DNA from: Verrucomicrobiota bacterium | GTDB lineage: Bacteria > Verrucomicrobiota > Verrucomicrobiia > Chthoniobacterales > UBA10450 | Direction of reading: 5' to 3' | DNA: 11,452 nucleotides | NCBI GenBank assembly: GCA_003219395.1 | Contig: QHOR01000022.1 | Coordinates: 1 to 11,452, forward strand | Shown: positions 1 through 6,506 of the stretch, in pieces | How positions within the stretch are numbered: position 1 is the stretch's first letter | How the letters are laid out: each line of letters starts with the position of its first letter | The notes under the pieces: generated by a model | The model's database searches: none | Told to the model about the DNA's origin: nothing | The model's input: only the letters and a program-made list of their open reading frames with translations | Position numbers and translations under genes: made by a program

Positions 1-219
1 CGGGCTTAATGTATCTGGTGCTGAAAATTGTGTCCCGGAACCGGACCGGACAATTTCCGTAGAAGTGGTTTCGTTACCGTTTATCTGAGTAAGCTTGTTT
101 GAGCGGACGTTCTCCATGAGCTACTAGTTAGACCCGCGGCGCGAGGACAACAGCTGGCATCCGTCATGTGCAAGGTGATTGCCCTTGCCCATGCAACCCT
201 TTTCGATTTCCTGATTAGC
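1..219. other. Leader region before the first gene, possible tail of an upstream gene
   Basis: No complete gene is visible here. Two plus frames are open from the left edge: one ends at the TAG at 60-62 with a short hydrophobic stretch followed by a charged tail, the other ends at the TGA near 86. Either could be the last codons of a gene that lies outside the window, and I cannot choose between them. An imperfect inverted repeat joins AAATTGT (25-31) to ACAATTT (50-56), with further partial pairing inside. No T-run follows it, so it is a poor terminator. I see no convincing promoter. Confidence 0.3.
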
Positions 220-972
220 ATGGAAACTCAATTAACTTGGTACGGACACGCCGCTTTCAAAATCGAAACGGCTAGCGGCAAGATTCTGCTAATCGATCCC
301 TGGCTCACGAATCCGTCGTTCCCAGGCGGCAAGGACGCGCTCACCAGTCTCGATCGGGTTGATCTTATTTTGCTGACGCATGGCCATTCCGATCACGTCG
401 GCAATGCAGTGGAGATCGGTAAGCGCACGGGCGCGGCTCTGGTTACGAATTTCGATCTCAATGCGGTGATGATTTCAGTGCTCGGTTATCCCGAAACGCA
501 GACTTCTAACGAGACGACTGGACATCTCGGCGGCGAGTTATCACTGCTTGACGGCGAAGTAAGAGTCCAATTCGTTCCAGCGTGGCACGGTTCGTCAGTT
601 CAAAGAGATGGAGACGGCAGCCCAGTTTACGCGGGAAATCCAACGGGATTGATCCTTACGCTACGCGATGGTCCTACAATTTATCACACGGGCGATACAG
701 ATTTGTTCTCCGATATGGCGCTGGTGAAGCGGTTTCACAAGATCGACGTCATGCTGGTTTGCATTGGCGATCATTTTACAATGGGACCAGCTCGGGCGGC
801 AGAAGCGGTAAATCTGGTGGCTCCGAACAGGGTCGTTCCGATGCATTATGGAACGTTTCCGGTACTGACAGGTACGCCCGAAATGTTCGAACACGAACTC
901 CAGAAGCGCAAAATAAAATCCGAGCTGCGGATTATGAAAATTGGAGAAGCGGTTACGCTCCGTCCGTCATGA
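220..972 (+). CDS. UPF0173-type metal-dependent hydrolase (metallo-beta-lactamase fold)
   Basis: This is a 250-residue cytoplasmic protein of the metallo-beta-lactamase superfamily, closest by eye to the UPF0173/YtkL-type metal-dependent hydrolases, whose substrate is generally unknown. Counting from the chosen start, it has the metal-binding motif HGHSDH at residues 54-59, a histidine in AWHGSS at 123, the HTGDTD motif at 156-161 (metal-bridging Asp 159), GDHFTMGP near 183-190 and the C-terminal MHYGTF motif with His 209. An earlier in-frame ATG at 166 would add 18 residues. I prefer the ATG at 220 because family members begin almost directly with a strand like LTWYGHAAF. Neither start has a strong ribosome binding site. 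The protein is slightly longer than the usual 225-230 residues, partly because of a longer loop around residues 95-140. The next gene follows on the same strand after 58 bases, so a shared transcript is possible. No signal peptide is seen. Confidence 0.88.
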   Translation: METQLTWYGHAAFKIETASGKILLIDPWLTNPSFPGGKDALTSLDRVDLILLTHGHSDHVGNAVEIGKRTGAALVTNFDLNAVMISVLGYPETQTSNETTGHLGGELSLLDGEVRVQFVPAWHGSSVQRDGDGSPVYAGNPTGLILTLRDGPTIYHTGDTDLFSDMALVKRFHKIDVMLVCIGDHFTMGPARAAEAVNLVAPNRVVPMHYGTFPVLTGTPEMFEHELQKRKIKSELRIMKIGEAVTLRPS

Positions 973-1015
973 TTTTGGGCGAAGCGTTCCGACTGCGCAT
1001 ACAGCCATCACGAGT

Positions 1016-1020
1016 AAGGA
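1016..1020 (+). promoter_or_regulatory. Ribosome binding site of the kinase-fold gene
   Basis: AAGGA lies ten bases before the ATG at 1031. It decides the start in favour of this codon over the internal ATG at 1184, whose nearest purine-rich stretch is about 20 bases upstream. Confidence 0.6.
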
Positions 1021-1030
1021 AGTCGAATAA

Positions 1031-2038
1031 ATGGGAGCAATGCCACTTAGGGAAAATGGGACGAGCTTGGCAGAACGACTTACACCGCTCGTCCCTCAGG
1101 CTCTCACGCATGCCACAGCAACATTCGTCGACTCGTTAAAGATAAGCTCGACCTCGGAGAAGGTTCGGCGCGGTCGGCGAGTAATGATCAAGCGCCGCAA
1201 CATCTACAGCGAGCAATTGGCCGATCTGGCCAACTTGTATTTTCGCGTGTCGGGCATACCAATCCGCTTCTGGAGCAAGGCCGAACAGTGGCGGCATTGG
1301 GAAGTAAAAAGTTTTCGAATGCTCAATGGCGACCGGTTTCGCGCCTTTGCTTCCGGCGCCAAGACAGTCTGCACCGATAAATTACCGGGCCGAAATCTGT
1401 GGGAACATCTCACCGAAGGCACGCTCACGCGGCAAATGCTCGAGGCGGCTGGAAGAGAGCTTCGACGCGCACATCAATTCTGGAGCGACGAATTTCACGG
1501 TCCGTGGTCACACGGCGATTCGACAGCGACAAATGTGATTTACAATCAAAAGACCGGACGAGCGCGGCTGATCGACTTCGAACTCGTCCACGCCAGATCG
1601 CTCCCGGCGAAATCGCGGCACGCGGACGATTTGCTCGTCTTTCTGCTGGATATCCTGGCAATGGCCTCCAGCAGGCAATGGCTGCCTTTTGCACTCTGCT
1701 TTCTTAACGCCTATGCGGACCCAACCGTACTGACAGAATTAACAAATCACCTCGCGCTGCCGAGCGGAATTGGCTGGATTTGGTGGGGCGTGCGCACAAG
1801 CTTTACCAACCCCGCGAAGGTGAAGCAGCGGCTTGAACGAATCAGAGACGTCACCGCCAATCTGGAACATTACCGGGCGTTTGCTGCCAAACGCGCGCGC
1901 CAGAGGCGGCGAGCTTCTATCAATTGCCAGGAAATCAGTCCCGGTATTCCGAGAATCAGTTCACGCACGCGCGCAATCAAGGAGAGGGCGAATGCCGCAT
2001 CGCCAGGAATGCCGAGCAGACTGCCCACGACAACATAG
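1031..2038 (+). CDS. Protein-kinase-fold phosphotransferase (APH / Kdo-kinase-like)
   Basis: This 335-residue protein has the core marks of the kinase-like fold used by aminoglycoside phosphotransferases, choline kinases and lipopolysaccharide core (Kdo/WaaP-type) kinases. Visible are a VxIK-like ATP-lysine motif (VMIKRR, Lys 54), a likely helix-C glutamate near residue 91, the catalytic loop HGDSTATN (Asp 163, Asn 168) and a metal-binding IDFE (Asp 182). The substrate cannot be read from the sequence. A sugar or lipid-linked acceptor is possible given the neighbouring envelope genes, but this is inference. The ATG at 1031 is supported by AAGGA at 1016-1020, ten bases upstream, and because a start at the internal ATG (1184) would leave only two residues before Lys 54. 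The last roughly 50 residues are rich in Arg, Ser and Pro and lie entirely antisense to the 3' end of the convergent flippase gene, so they are probably a non-conserved tail. No signal peptide or membrane segment is seen. Confidence 0.72.
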   Translation: MGAMPLRENGTSLAERLTPLVPQALTHATATFVDSLKISSTSEKVRRGRRVMIKRRNIYSEQLADLANLYFRVSGIPIRFWSKAEQWRHWEVKSFRMLNGDRFRAFASGAKTVCTDKLPGRNLWEHLTEGTLTRQMLEAAGRELRRAHQFWSDEFHGPWSHGDSTATNVIYNQKTGRARLIDFELVHARSLPAKSRHADDLLVFLLDILAMASSRQWLPFALCFLNAYADPTVLTELTNHLALPSGIGWIWWGVRTSFTNPAKVKQRLERIRDVTANLEHYRAFAAKRARQRRRASINCQEISPGIPRISSRTRAIKERANAASPGMPSRLPTTT

Positions 2039-2880
2039 CCGCCCTCTTGCACACCCAATGCCCCTGGGACGGGGAACACGGCCGAGCGAATCGTCAGAAC
2101 CATGCTCTGAAGAATTACCGCATTGACTAGCGTTGCGTGCAAACCAAGCGCCCAAAGCGCGACCCAGATTTCGCCCGATCCGAGAACCAAAGAGGCAGCT
2201 GTCCACACACAGCAGCCGATCACCCCCCGGCGCCTGGCGTAGAGCGCTCGAATCGCTTCATCCAGCGTCTGGCCGCCGTGCACAAGTGAATGCCAGTCTG
2301 GTGAATTCGCCAGCCGCGAAATGATGACGGCAATAAAACGAAACATCCCAAGCCGCTGAACGACGTAGAATCCGATAATGGCAGCGATTCCGATTACCGC
2401 TCCGATCAAAGTCGGTCGCACAAACCCCTGGTGTCCGGTGACAGTAACAATCAATGCCAGACCGGATAATGTGAAGGCAATCTGCACAAAAACTCCGAGG
2501 GTAATGTCCACAAGCACACTCGCTGCGGCCACGGGCACAGACGCGCCCCGAAGCGCCGCCAGCCGCGCCCGCACGACGTCGCCGCCAACCGCGGCGGAAG
2601 GTACCAGCGTGCTTACTGATTCGCCGATCCAGCGCATCCAGAACAGCTGCCACAGCGATGGACGATCAGATCTCGGAAAGAGCGCCCACCAGGCGATAGC
2701 ATCCAGCAATACTGGCACTGCAAAGTGATAGATCACCACCGCCCCAATCGCCCATCCCGCTGATGTGAAAGCCGCACCAACCTGCGAAGCGCCCTGGCGA
2801 ATAAGCAGCAATGTGAAAAGACCGGCCCCTGCCAGCCCTAATACCCACATCGTGATCCGGATTTTCCCAGAGGCTTTCAT
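1870..2880 (-). CDS. Flippase-like integral membrane protein (UPF0104 / HpnL-like)
   Basis: A 336-residue polytopic inner-membrane protein of the lysylphosphatidylglycerol synthase transmembrane / UPF0104 family. Hydrophobic segments begin at about residues 11-27 and 41-66 and recur to the end. Family marks include GESVSTLVPSAAVGGDVVRA (86-105), FPVPGALGVQEGGY (269-282) and ARVRELILGIPGL (303-315). The last two resemble the HpnL branch linked to hopanoid lipid handling, but no other hopanoid gene is in the window, so the symbol is withheld. Proteins of this family are thought to move lipid-linked molecules across the membrane. There is no soluble synthase domain, so it should not itself make aminoacyl-lipids. 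It follows the PAP2 phosphatase gene on the same strand after 126 bases, and the pair may share a transcript. Its 3' end overlaps the convergent kinase-fold gene by 169 bases. The conserved C-terminal motifs show that the flippase frame is the real one in that stretch. Confidence 0.85.
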   Translation of the reverse strand: MKASGKIRITMWVLGLAGAGLFTLLLIRQGASQVGAAFTSAGWAIGAVVIYHFAVPVLLDAIAWWALFPRSDRPSLWQLFWMRWIGESVSTLVPSAAVGGDVVRARLAALRGASVPVAAASVLVDITLGVFVQIAFTLSGLALIVTVTGHQGFVRPTLIGAVIGIAAIIGFYVVQRLGMFRFIAVIISRLANSPDWHSLVHGGQTLDEAIRALYARRRGVIGCCVWTAASLVLGSGEIWVALWALGLHATLVNAVILQSMVLTIRSAVFPVPGALGVQEGGYVVVGSLLGIPGDAAFALSLIARVRELILGIPGLISWQLIEARRLWRARLAANAR

Positions 2881-3006
2881 TGCACTTCAGACTTCTTCGG
2901 ACGTGGGCAACAAAATGCGCCCATCCGAAAATGAAAAGCAACGTTGGATTGCACCCCGAAATGTGGTGCGAGGAGTCCCCTGAGACGCTACCTGCAGACG
3001 CAGGCT
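2881..3006 (-). other. Structured spacer between PAP2 and flippase genes
   Basis: No gene is seen in these 126 bases, but three inverted repeats are. CCTGC (2991-2995) pairs with GCAGG (3000-3004) just after the PAP2 stop. GCACC (2951-2955) pairs with GGTGC (2965-2969). CGGA plus TGGGC (2898-2908) pairs with GCCCA plus TCCG (2919-2927) around a 10-base loop with a 2-base bulge. None is followed by a clear T-run on the minus strand, so they look more like read-through structures or processing sites than classical terminators. Confidence 0.4.
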
Positions 3007-3702
3007 CTACTGACCCGGCGGAATTCGAACCGGTAGCGTCCCTGCCTCCACTGGCACAAGGAGAGCTTCGCTGCCGTCGGGAAGCAGGATCACTGACTGC
3101 GATGTCGCCGAGCGTTGTCGCATTGGCTTGCCGGCGACCAAACATAGCGCGAGCCAGATAATTCCGAACAAGACAGCCGCGAGCACATCAGTCAGAAAAT
3201 GCGCGCCTAATGCAATACGGCTGAACCCTACCAGAGCGACTAGCGATATGGCGCTGCAAATCGACAGCAGACGCCAGTTTCGCGCTTTAAGAGCCGGCAG
3301 AACAAGAAGCAGCAGTTGCCCGTAAAGAAGAGTGGCTCCAATCGTGTGCCCGCTGGCAAAGCTATAGCCAGACCAATCGACAAAGGGTCCATCGATAAAT
3401 GGTCGCTGCCTGTGAACAAGAACCTTCACCCACTCATTGAGCATCATTCCTCCGGGAACAGCGACTAGCAGGGTCACCAGGGAAGGCCACCACTTTTTCC
3501 AGACAAAGTACAGCGTCACGAAAAACAATACGGCACCGATCCACTCGCCTGAGCCGAACTCTGTAAACGCTCGCAGCACGCTAACAAATGTCGGGGTCAA
3601 ATGCGCGTGAAACCAGCCCGCGAGTGCGTGATCGGGTCCGGCGAAAGGATTCGCAACGGCCAGGGCCGTTGAGTTCTGGAGGAGAGTAAGGGGGGCTGTC
3701 AC
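3007..3702 (-). CDS. PAP2-superfamily membrane phosphatase
   Basis: A 231-residue inner-membrane phosphatase of the PAP2 (type 2 phosphatidic acid phosphatase) family, which removes phosphate from lipid phosphates such as undecaprenyl pyrophosphate, phosphatidic acid or phosphatidylglycerophosphate. The full catalytic signature is present: K-x6-RP (Lys 93, Arg 100, Pro 101), SGH (Ser 117, Gly 118, His 119) and SR-x5-H-x3-D (Ser 161, Arg 162, nucleophile His 168, Asp 172). Hydrophobic segments lie at about 51-67, 73-87, 121-137, 146-160 and 172-190, matching the usual multi-pass layout. A roughly 40-residue hydrophilic tail after residue 191 is not part of the core. The specific substrate cannot be read from the motifs. 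The gene is the first of a likely two-gene minus-strand unit with the flippase-like gene, which fits recycling or remodelling of a lipid carrier. It is divergent from the outer-membrane-type gene at 3957. Confidence 0.9.
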   Translation of the reverse strand: MTAPLTLLQNSTALAVANPFAGPDHALAGWFHAHLTPTFVSVLRAFTEFGSGEWIGAVLFFVTLYFVWKKWWPSLVTLLVAVPGGMMLNEWVKVLVHRQRPFIDGPFVDWSGYSFASGHTIGATLLYGQLLLLVLPALKARNWRLLSICSAISLVALVGFSRIALGAHFLTDVLAAVLFGIIWLALCLVAGKPMRQRSATSQSVILLPDGSEALLVPVEAGTLPVRIPPGQ

Positions 3703-3956
3703 AAAAAGGCTGGGAAATCTAGTTCCGATTTAACACCTGTCAAACGGAAAAACTTTCCGGTTACAAATGATGGCGTCAAATCGCACGTTGGCGTTGCCCG
3801 ATCCTCGCGCCAGTGTGAATCGAGAAGGCGCTCGGCTTGTTCATGTGCACCGCAGCGACTCTCGACCTTCTCGAATTATTGCTTGCAAGAATATTTCCGA
3901 CCGGATACATCGGGACTAGCGGGTTCATCCGATATGTAACCGAGTCGCCTTGGCCT
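3703..3956. promoter_or_regulatory. Divergent intergenic region with two inverted repeats
   Basis: This 254-base gap separates the starts of the PAP2 gene (minus) and the outer-membrane-type gene (plus), so it should hold promoters for both. It contains a tight hairpin, CGGAAA (3745-3750) with TTTCCG (3754-3759) around a 3-base loop, which extends by two more pairs after one mismatch. It also has a long-range repeat, TCGAGAAGG (3820-3828) with CCTTCTCGA (3866-3874), separated by 37 bases. The plus frame stays open back to an ATG at 3837, but those 40 residues carry no signal and precede a clear signal peptide, so I treat them as untranslated. I cannot point to a confident -35/-10 pair. Confidence 0.4.
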
Positions 3957-4862
3957 ATGAAAAACATACGACTGCTCTTTATCAGCCTGTTACTCGTGAC
4001 GGTCACCCCGGCGATTGCGGGAACCGCGACGTACGAGGCTCAGCCTTCTCCCACGCCGGCGGACGAAAACTCACACGATCTTTTCTCGTACGAAACAACA
4101 TATACGTTCAGCAGCGATTTCAAGGAGTCGAAGCTCGGTAACGGCGATTCCTTATATGACGATTTCAGCTATGACCATCGCTTTTTGATTACCGGAAAAT
4201 GGTATCTTCGCCTCGGCGTTGAATACGAACGCTACGATTTCAATGGCACGGACAATGGTTTGCCGGATCATGTGCAGGCAGCCTATGCTCACATCGCCTA
4301 CGAATACGTGGTGAAAGATTTTCCGGGCGTAGGAATTGAATTTGATCCTGGAGTTTATTTTCAGGACCACGTTAGCGGCGATACCTTCGACATTCCGATA
4401 AAAGCGTTCGTCAGTTTTCCGCTCAAAAAGGATAAAATCTTCGCAGTGGTTGGCTTGGGGTGGTCGTTATTCCAAGACCCGCCGGTTGCGCCCGGCGGAG
4501 GAATCATCTGGGTGTTCAGCGATAAACTGCGACTGCAGGCAGTCTTTCCCAAACCGGCGTTGATCTACGAACCGAATGACGATTGGCAGTTCAAGCTTCT
4601 CGGCGAGCTCAATTATCTGGGTGTTCGGACCGACGATGTCGTGTCGCACACCGAACACAAGCTGGATCTGCACGACGCAGTGCTTCAATACAGCGAGTAC
4701 CGTGCCGGGGTGCAGGTAGGATATTCCGGCATAAAACACCTCAAGTTGAGCGTCGGTGCGGGCTGCACGGTGGAACGCGATTTCGACTTCTTTCGCGCGC
4801 ATCAAGCCAAGCAGACCGATCCGGCGCCGTATGTGAGGATTGCAGCCGAGTTGAAATTCTAA
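3957..4862 (+). CDS. Exported outer-membrane-type beta-strand protein, paralogue 1 (DUF6268-like)
   Basis: A 301-residue protein with a clear signal peptide: basic start, hydrophobic core at about 5-18 and cleavage likely after Ala 21 (AIA). The mature part is rich in alternating aromatic and polar residues and ends in ELKF. A terminal Phe preceded by alternating hydrophobics is the usual signal for outer-membrane insertion by the BAM machinery. The barrel assignment is therefore by composition and ending; the family name DUF6268 is a tentative recollection. It is clearly related to the protein at 8545-9468. Shared blocks include LRLGVEYERYDF, GVYF, a PVAPGGGIIW block, LQAVFPKPALIYE, QYSEYRAG (244-251) and RDFDFFRA (274-281). 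I chose the ATG at 3957 over the upstream in-frame ATG at 3837 because of the signal peptide, although no strong ribosome binding site precedes it. Its stop overlaps the convergent SCP2-like gene by 4 bases. Its function is unknown. Confidence 0.8.
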   Translation: MKNIRLLFISLLLVTVTPAIAGTATYEAQPSPTPADENSHDLFSYETTYTFSSDFKESKLGNGDSLYDDFSYDHRFLITGKWYLRLGVEYERYDFNGTDNGLPDHVQAAYAHIAYEYVVKDFPGVGIEFDPGVYFQDHVSGDTFDIPIKAFVSFPLKKDKIFAVVGLGWSLFQDPPVAPGGGIIWVFSDKLRLQAVFPKPALIYEPNDDWQFKLLGELNYLGVRTDDVVSHTEHKLDLHDAVLQYSEYRAGVQVGYSGIKHLKLSVGAGCTVERDFDFFRAHQAKQTDPAPYVRIAAELKF

Positions 4863-5266
4863 GGGAAGATCTCGTTCAGTTTCCTCGCGACTGCTTGACT
4901 GCCGCGAACCTTCAGTCGGCCAGTCATAAACGCCCACGTGCCCTTAAGTTTCCCATTCGACATCGCGACCCAATCGTTGTCGCTGGTGATGAACGTGACA
5001 CTTGGGTTATCGATTTTTCCCTTTCCCATCTTGTAGGTCCCGTCGTTCACGTCGATCCACCATTCTCCACCATTGGGGCCGCTGAGCTCCCACTGGTAGC
5101 GCGCATGCACTCCCTTCGCCTTTTGCGCTTGGAAGCTTTCGCGCATCGAGTCGAACACCTGCTGCGGTGTCGAAGACTCGTTTGAGGCCGCGCTTGCCGT
5201 ACCCAAACCGATTACCGCGATTATCGTTGCAATCGGCAGGGTCAAATACCAATTGTTTGCCTTCAT
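4859..5266 (-). CDS. Exported SCP2-like (sterol carrier protein 2) lipid-binding protein
   Basis: A 135-residue protein with a signal peptide (hydrophobic core about 8-22, cleavage likely after Ala 26 in ASA) followed by a single small domain at about 33-133 that looks like SCP2. It has a helix VFDSMRESFQA, the strands YQWELSG and GEWWIDV, then NPSVTFITSDNDWVAMSNGK and LKGTWAFMTGRLKVRG before a final helix. SCP2 domains bind lipids or other long hydrophobic ligands in a central tunnel. Most bacterial versions are cytoplasmic or fused to enzymes, so a free-standing exported form is less usual. The gene follows the ABC-2 permease after 52 bases on the same strand, which suggests it is the periplasmic ligand-binding partner of that exporter (inference). 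AAGGA ends two bases before the ATG, a close but plausible ribosome binding site. The end overlaps the stop of the outer-membrane-type gene at 3957-4862 by 4 bases. Confidence 0.78.
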   Translation of the reverse strand: MKANNWYLTLPIATIIAVIGLGTASAASNESSTPQQVFDSMRESFQAQKAKGVHARYQWELSGPNGGEWWIDVNDGTYKMGKGKIDNPSVTFITSDNDWVAMSNGKLKGTWAFMTGRLKVRGSQAVARKLNEIFP

Positions 5267-5284
5267 CGTCCTTCAAATCAAGAT

Positions 5285-5306
5285 CGTTAACGCCACTGAA
5301 AGTGGC
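5285..5306 (-). other. Adjacent palindromes between permease and SCP2-like genes
   Basis: Within the 52-base gap lie a perfect 8-base palindrome CGTTAACG (5285-5292) and, sharing its last base, a hairpin made of GCCACT (5292-5297) and AGTGGC (5301-5306) with a 3-base loop. No T-run follows on the minus strand, so it is unlikely to be a full terminator. It could tune expression of the SCP2-like gene relative to the transporter or stabilise a processed transcript. Confidence 0.35.
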
Positions 5307-5318
5307 TGTCCGACGACG

Positions 5319-6506
5319 TTACTGCTCGATTCGTTTTAGAAGAAAGGCCGCGCCAATAAACGTGGCCAGCGCGCCCGCCAAAAGCACAATCAGATCGACA
5401 ACATAAAACGAGACGCCGGCGTGGTACATGTTTACCAGCCGAAATGCCCTACAAAAGTGGGTCAGCGGGAAAAGTTCCGAGATGTACTGAATTGCCTTTG
5501 GCAGTTGCTCGAGCGGTGCAAACGCGCCTGAGAGAACAAAAACCGGTAACAGAAAAAAAACGGAAAATTGGATCGCTTGCGTTTGGGTGCGCGAGAACGT
5601 CGAAATTAATAAGCCCAATCCGAGTGAGCAGAGGAGGAACAGCAGACAGATCAGGGCCAGCGCCAGAGGCTGGTAAAATGCCACGCCAAAATGCCACCAA
5701 CTAAGCGCCACAATCATCATTACTAAACAAATGGAGACAACCAGATACGGCAGCATTTTCCCGATCACGATTTCACCGCGCTGCAGCGAGGTCACCAGCA
5801 ATTGATAGAGGGTGCCCGATTCGCGTTCGCGCGCGATGGTGCAGGCCATGAGAGTGACAGTCAGTAACTGCAAAATCAATCCGATCACGCCTGGCACCAC
5901 ATAATCGATGAAGCGCGATTTCGGATTGTACAAGTTGTTCGACTCCGCACTCCATGCGGTCATTAGCGAGACGAATTGTTTACGGATGTCGATTGGCAAT
6001 TTCTTGCCTAACTCGATCACCTCCTCCGGGAGTGACTCCACGAGTAGGTCGCGCTGTTTGGCCTGAAATGTACCTAGATTTTTTTGCACAGCCCCTACCA
6101 CTGCACTTGCAGTGTTCGTGTCGCTGTCGTCGAGGTAAAGAGGTAGCGGCTTCGGATCGCCCTTGTTGAGGCTATCAGTCCAACCAACCGGGATAACCAG
6201 ACTTGCCTTCACGCCATTTCCAATCAGGTCCGACTCCCCCTGAAAGTCGCGCGCTGGCATTCTCCAACGAAATGTTTTGTCCTTTGAGATGATCTCAATA
6301 AAACGGGCGGTGAGCGGCGTTTGATCGCGATCGATTAGCAGCGCCGGAACATCGGTTAGTTCAGTATTCTCAAAGGCATGCCCAAACATTAGCGTAAAGA
6401 GCGGCGGAAGAATGATCAACAAAAGCAAGACACGTCGATCGCGATAGATGTGCAGGAATTCTTTATAAGCGACACTCGCAATTGCCCTCAATGATGGCCA
6501 CTTCAT
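5319..6506 (-). CDS. ABC-2 type transporter permease (YhhJ/YbhS-like exporter)
   Basis: A 395-residue membrane subunit of an ABC-2 exporter. The layout is typical of the long form: a short cytoplasmic start with the YKEFLHIYRDRR helix (14-25), a first membrane segment at about 26-41, a large extracytoplasmic domain at about 42-215, then five or six membrane segments to the end. The motif IARERESGTLYQLLVTSLQRGEIVIGK (from residue about 234) is the conserved cytoplasmic coupling region that meets the ATPase, and the FPLTHFCRAFR stretch near the end is also typical. Relatives such as YhhJ and YbhS/YbhR export drugs or other hydrophobic compounds and usually work with a HlyD-type periplasmic adaptor. 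No such adaptor is encoded here; an exported SCP2-like protein comes next instead. A single permease gene implies a homodimer. The start overlaps the ATPase stop as ATGA, showing translational coupling. Confidence 0.92.
   Translation of the reverse strand: MKWPSLRAIASVAYKEFLHIYRDRRVLLLLIILPPLFTLMFGHAFENTELTDVPALLIDRDQTPLTARFIEIISKDKTFRWRMPARDFQGESDLIGNGVKASLVIPVGWTDSLNKGDPKPLPLYLDDSDTNTASAVVGAVQKNLGTFQAKQRDLLVESLPEEVIELGKKLPIDIRKQFVSLMTAWSAESNNLYNPKSRFIDYVVPGVIGLILQLLTVTLMACTIARERESGTLYQLLVTSLQRGEIVIGKMLPYLVVSICLVMMIVALSWWHFGVAFYQPLALALICLLFLLCSLGLGLLISTFSRTQTQAIQFSVFFLLPVFVLSGAFAPLEQLPKAIQYISELFPLTHFCRAFRLVNMYHAGVSFYVVDLIVLLAGALATFIGAAFLLKRIEQ

Noticed and set aside
99..127. TTGAGC and TACTAG, 17 bases apart, as a promoter for the hydrolase
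   Set aside because: The second box matches only three of six consensus bases, so this is within chance for any 200-base stretch.
582..1139. Long plus-strand frame overlapping the hydrolase gene
   Set aside because: It is a shifted reading of the hydrolase coding sequence. The hydrolase frame holds all conserved motifs.
2666..3145. A 159-codon minus-strand frame spanning the PAP2-flippase spacer
   Set aside because: It runs out of frame through two well-supported genes and shows no domain or start signal, so I do not read it as a gene filling the spacer.
3837..3956. N-terminal extension of the outer-membrane-type protein to an upstream ATG
   Set aside because: The extension lies before a typical signal peptide and would bury it. 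It has no recognisable features.
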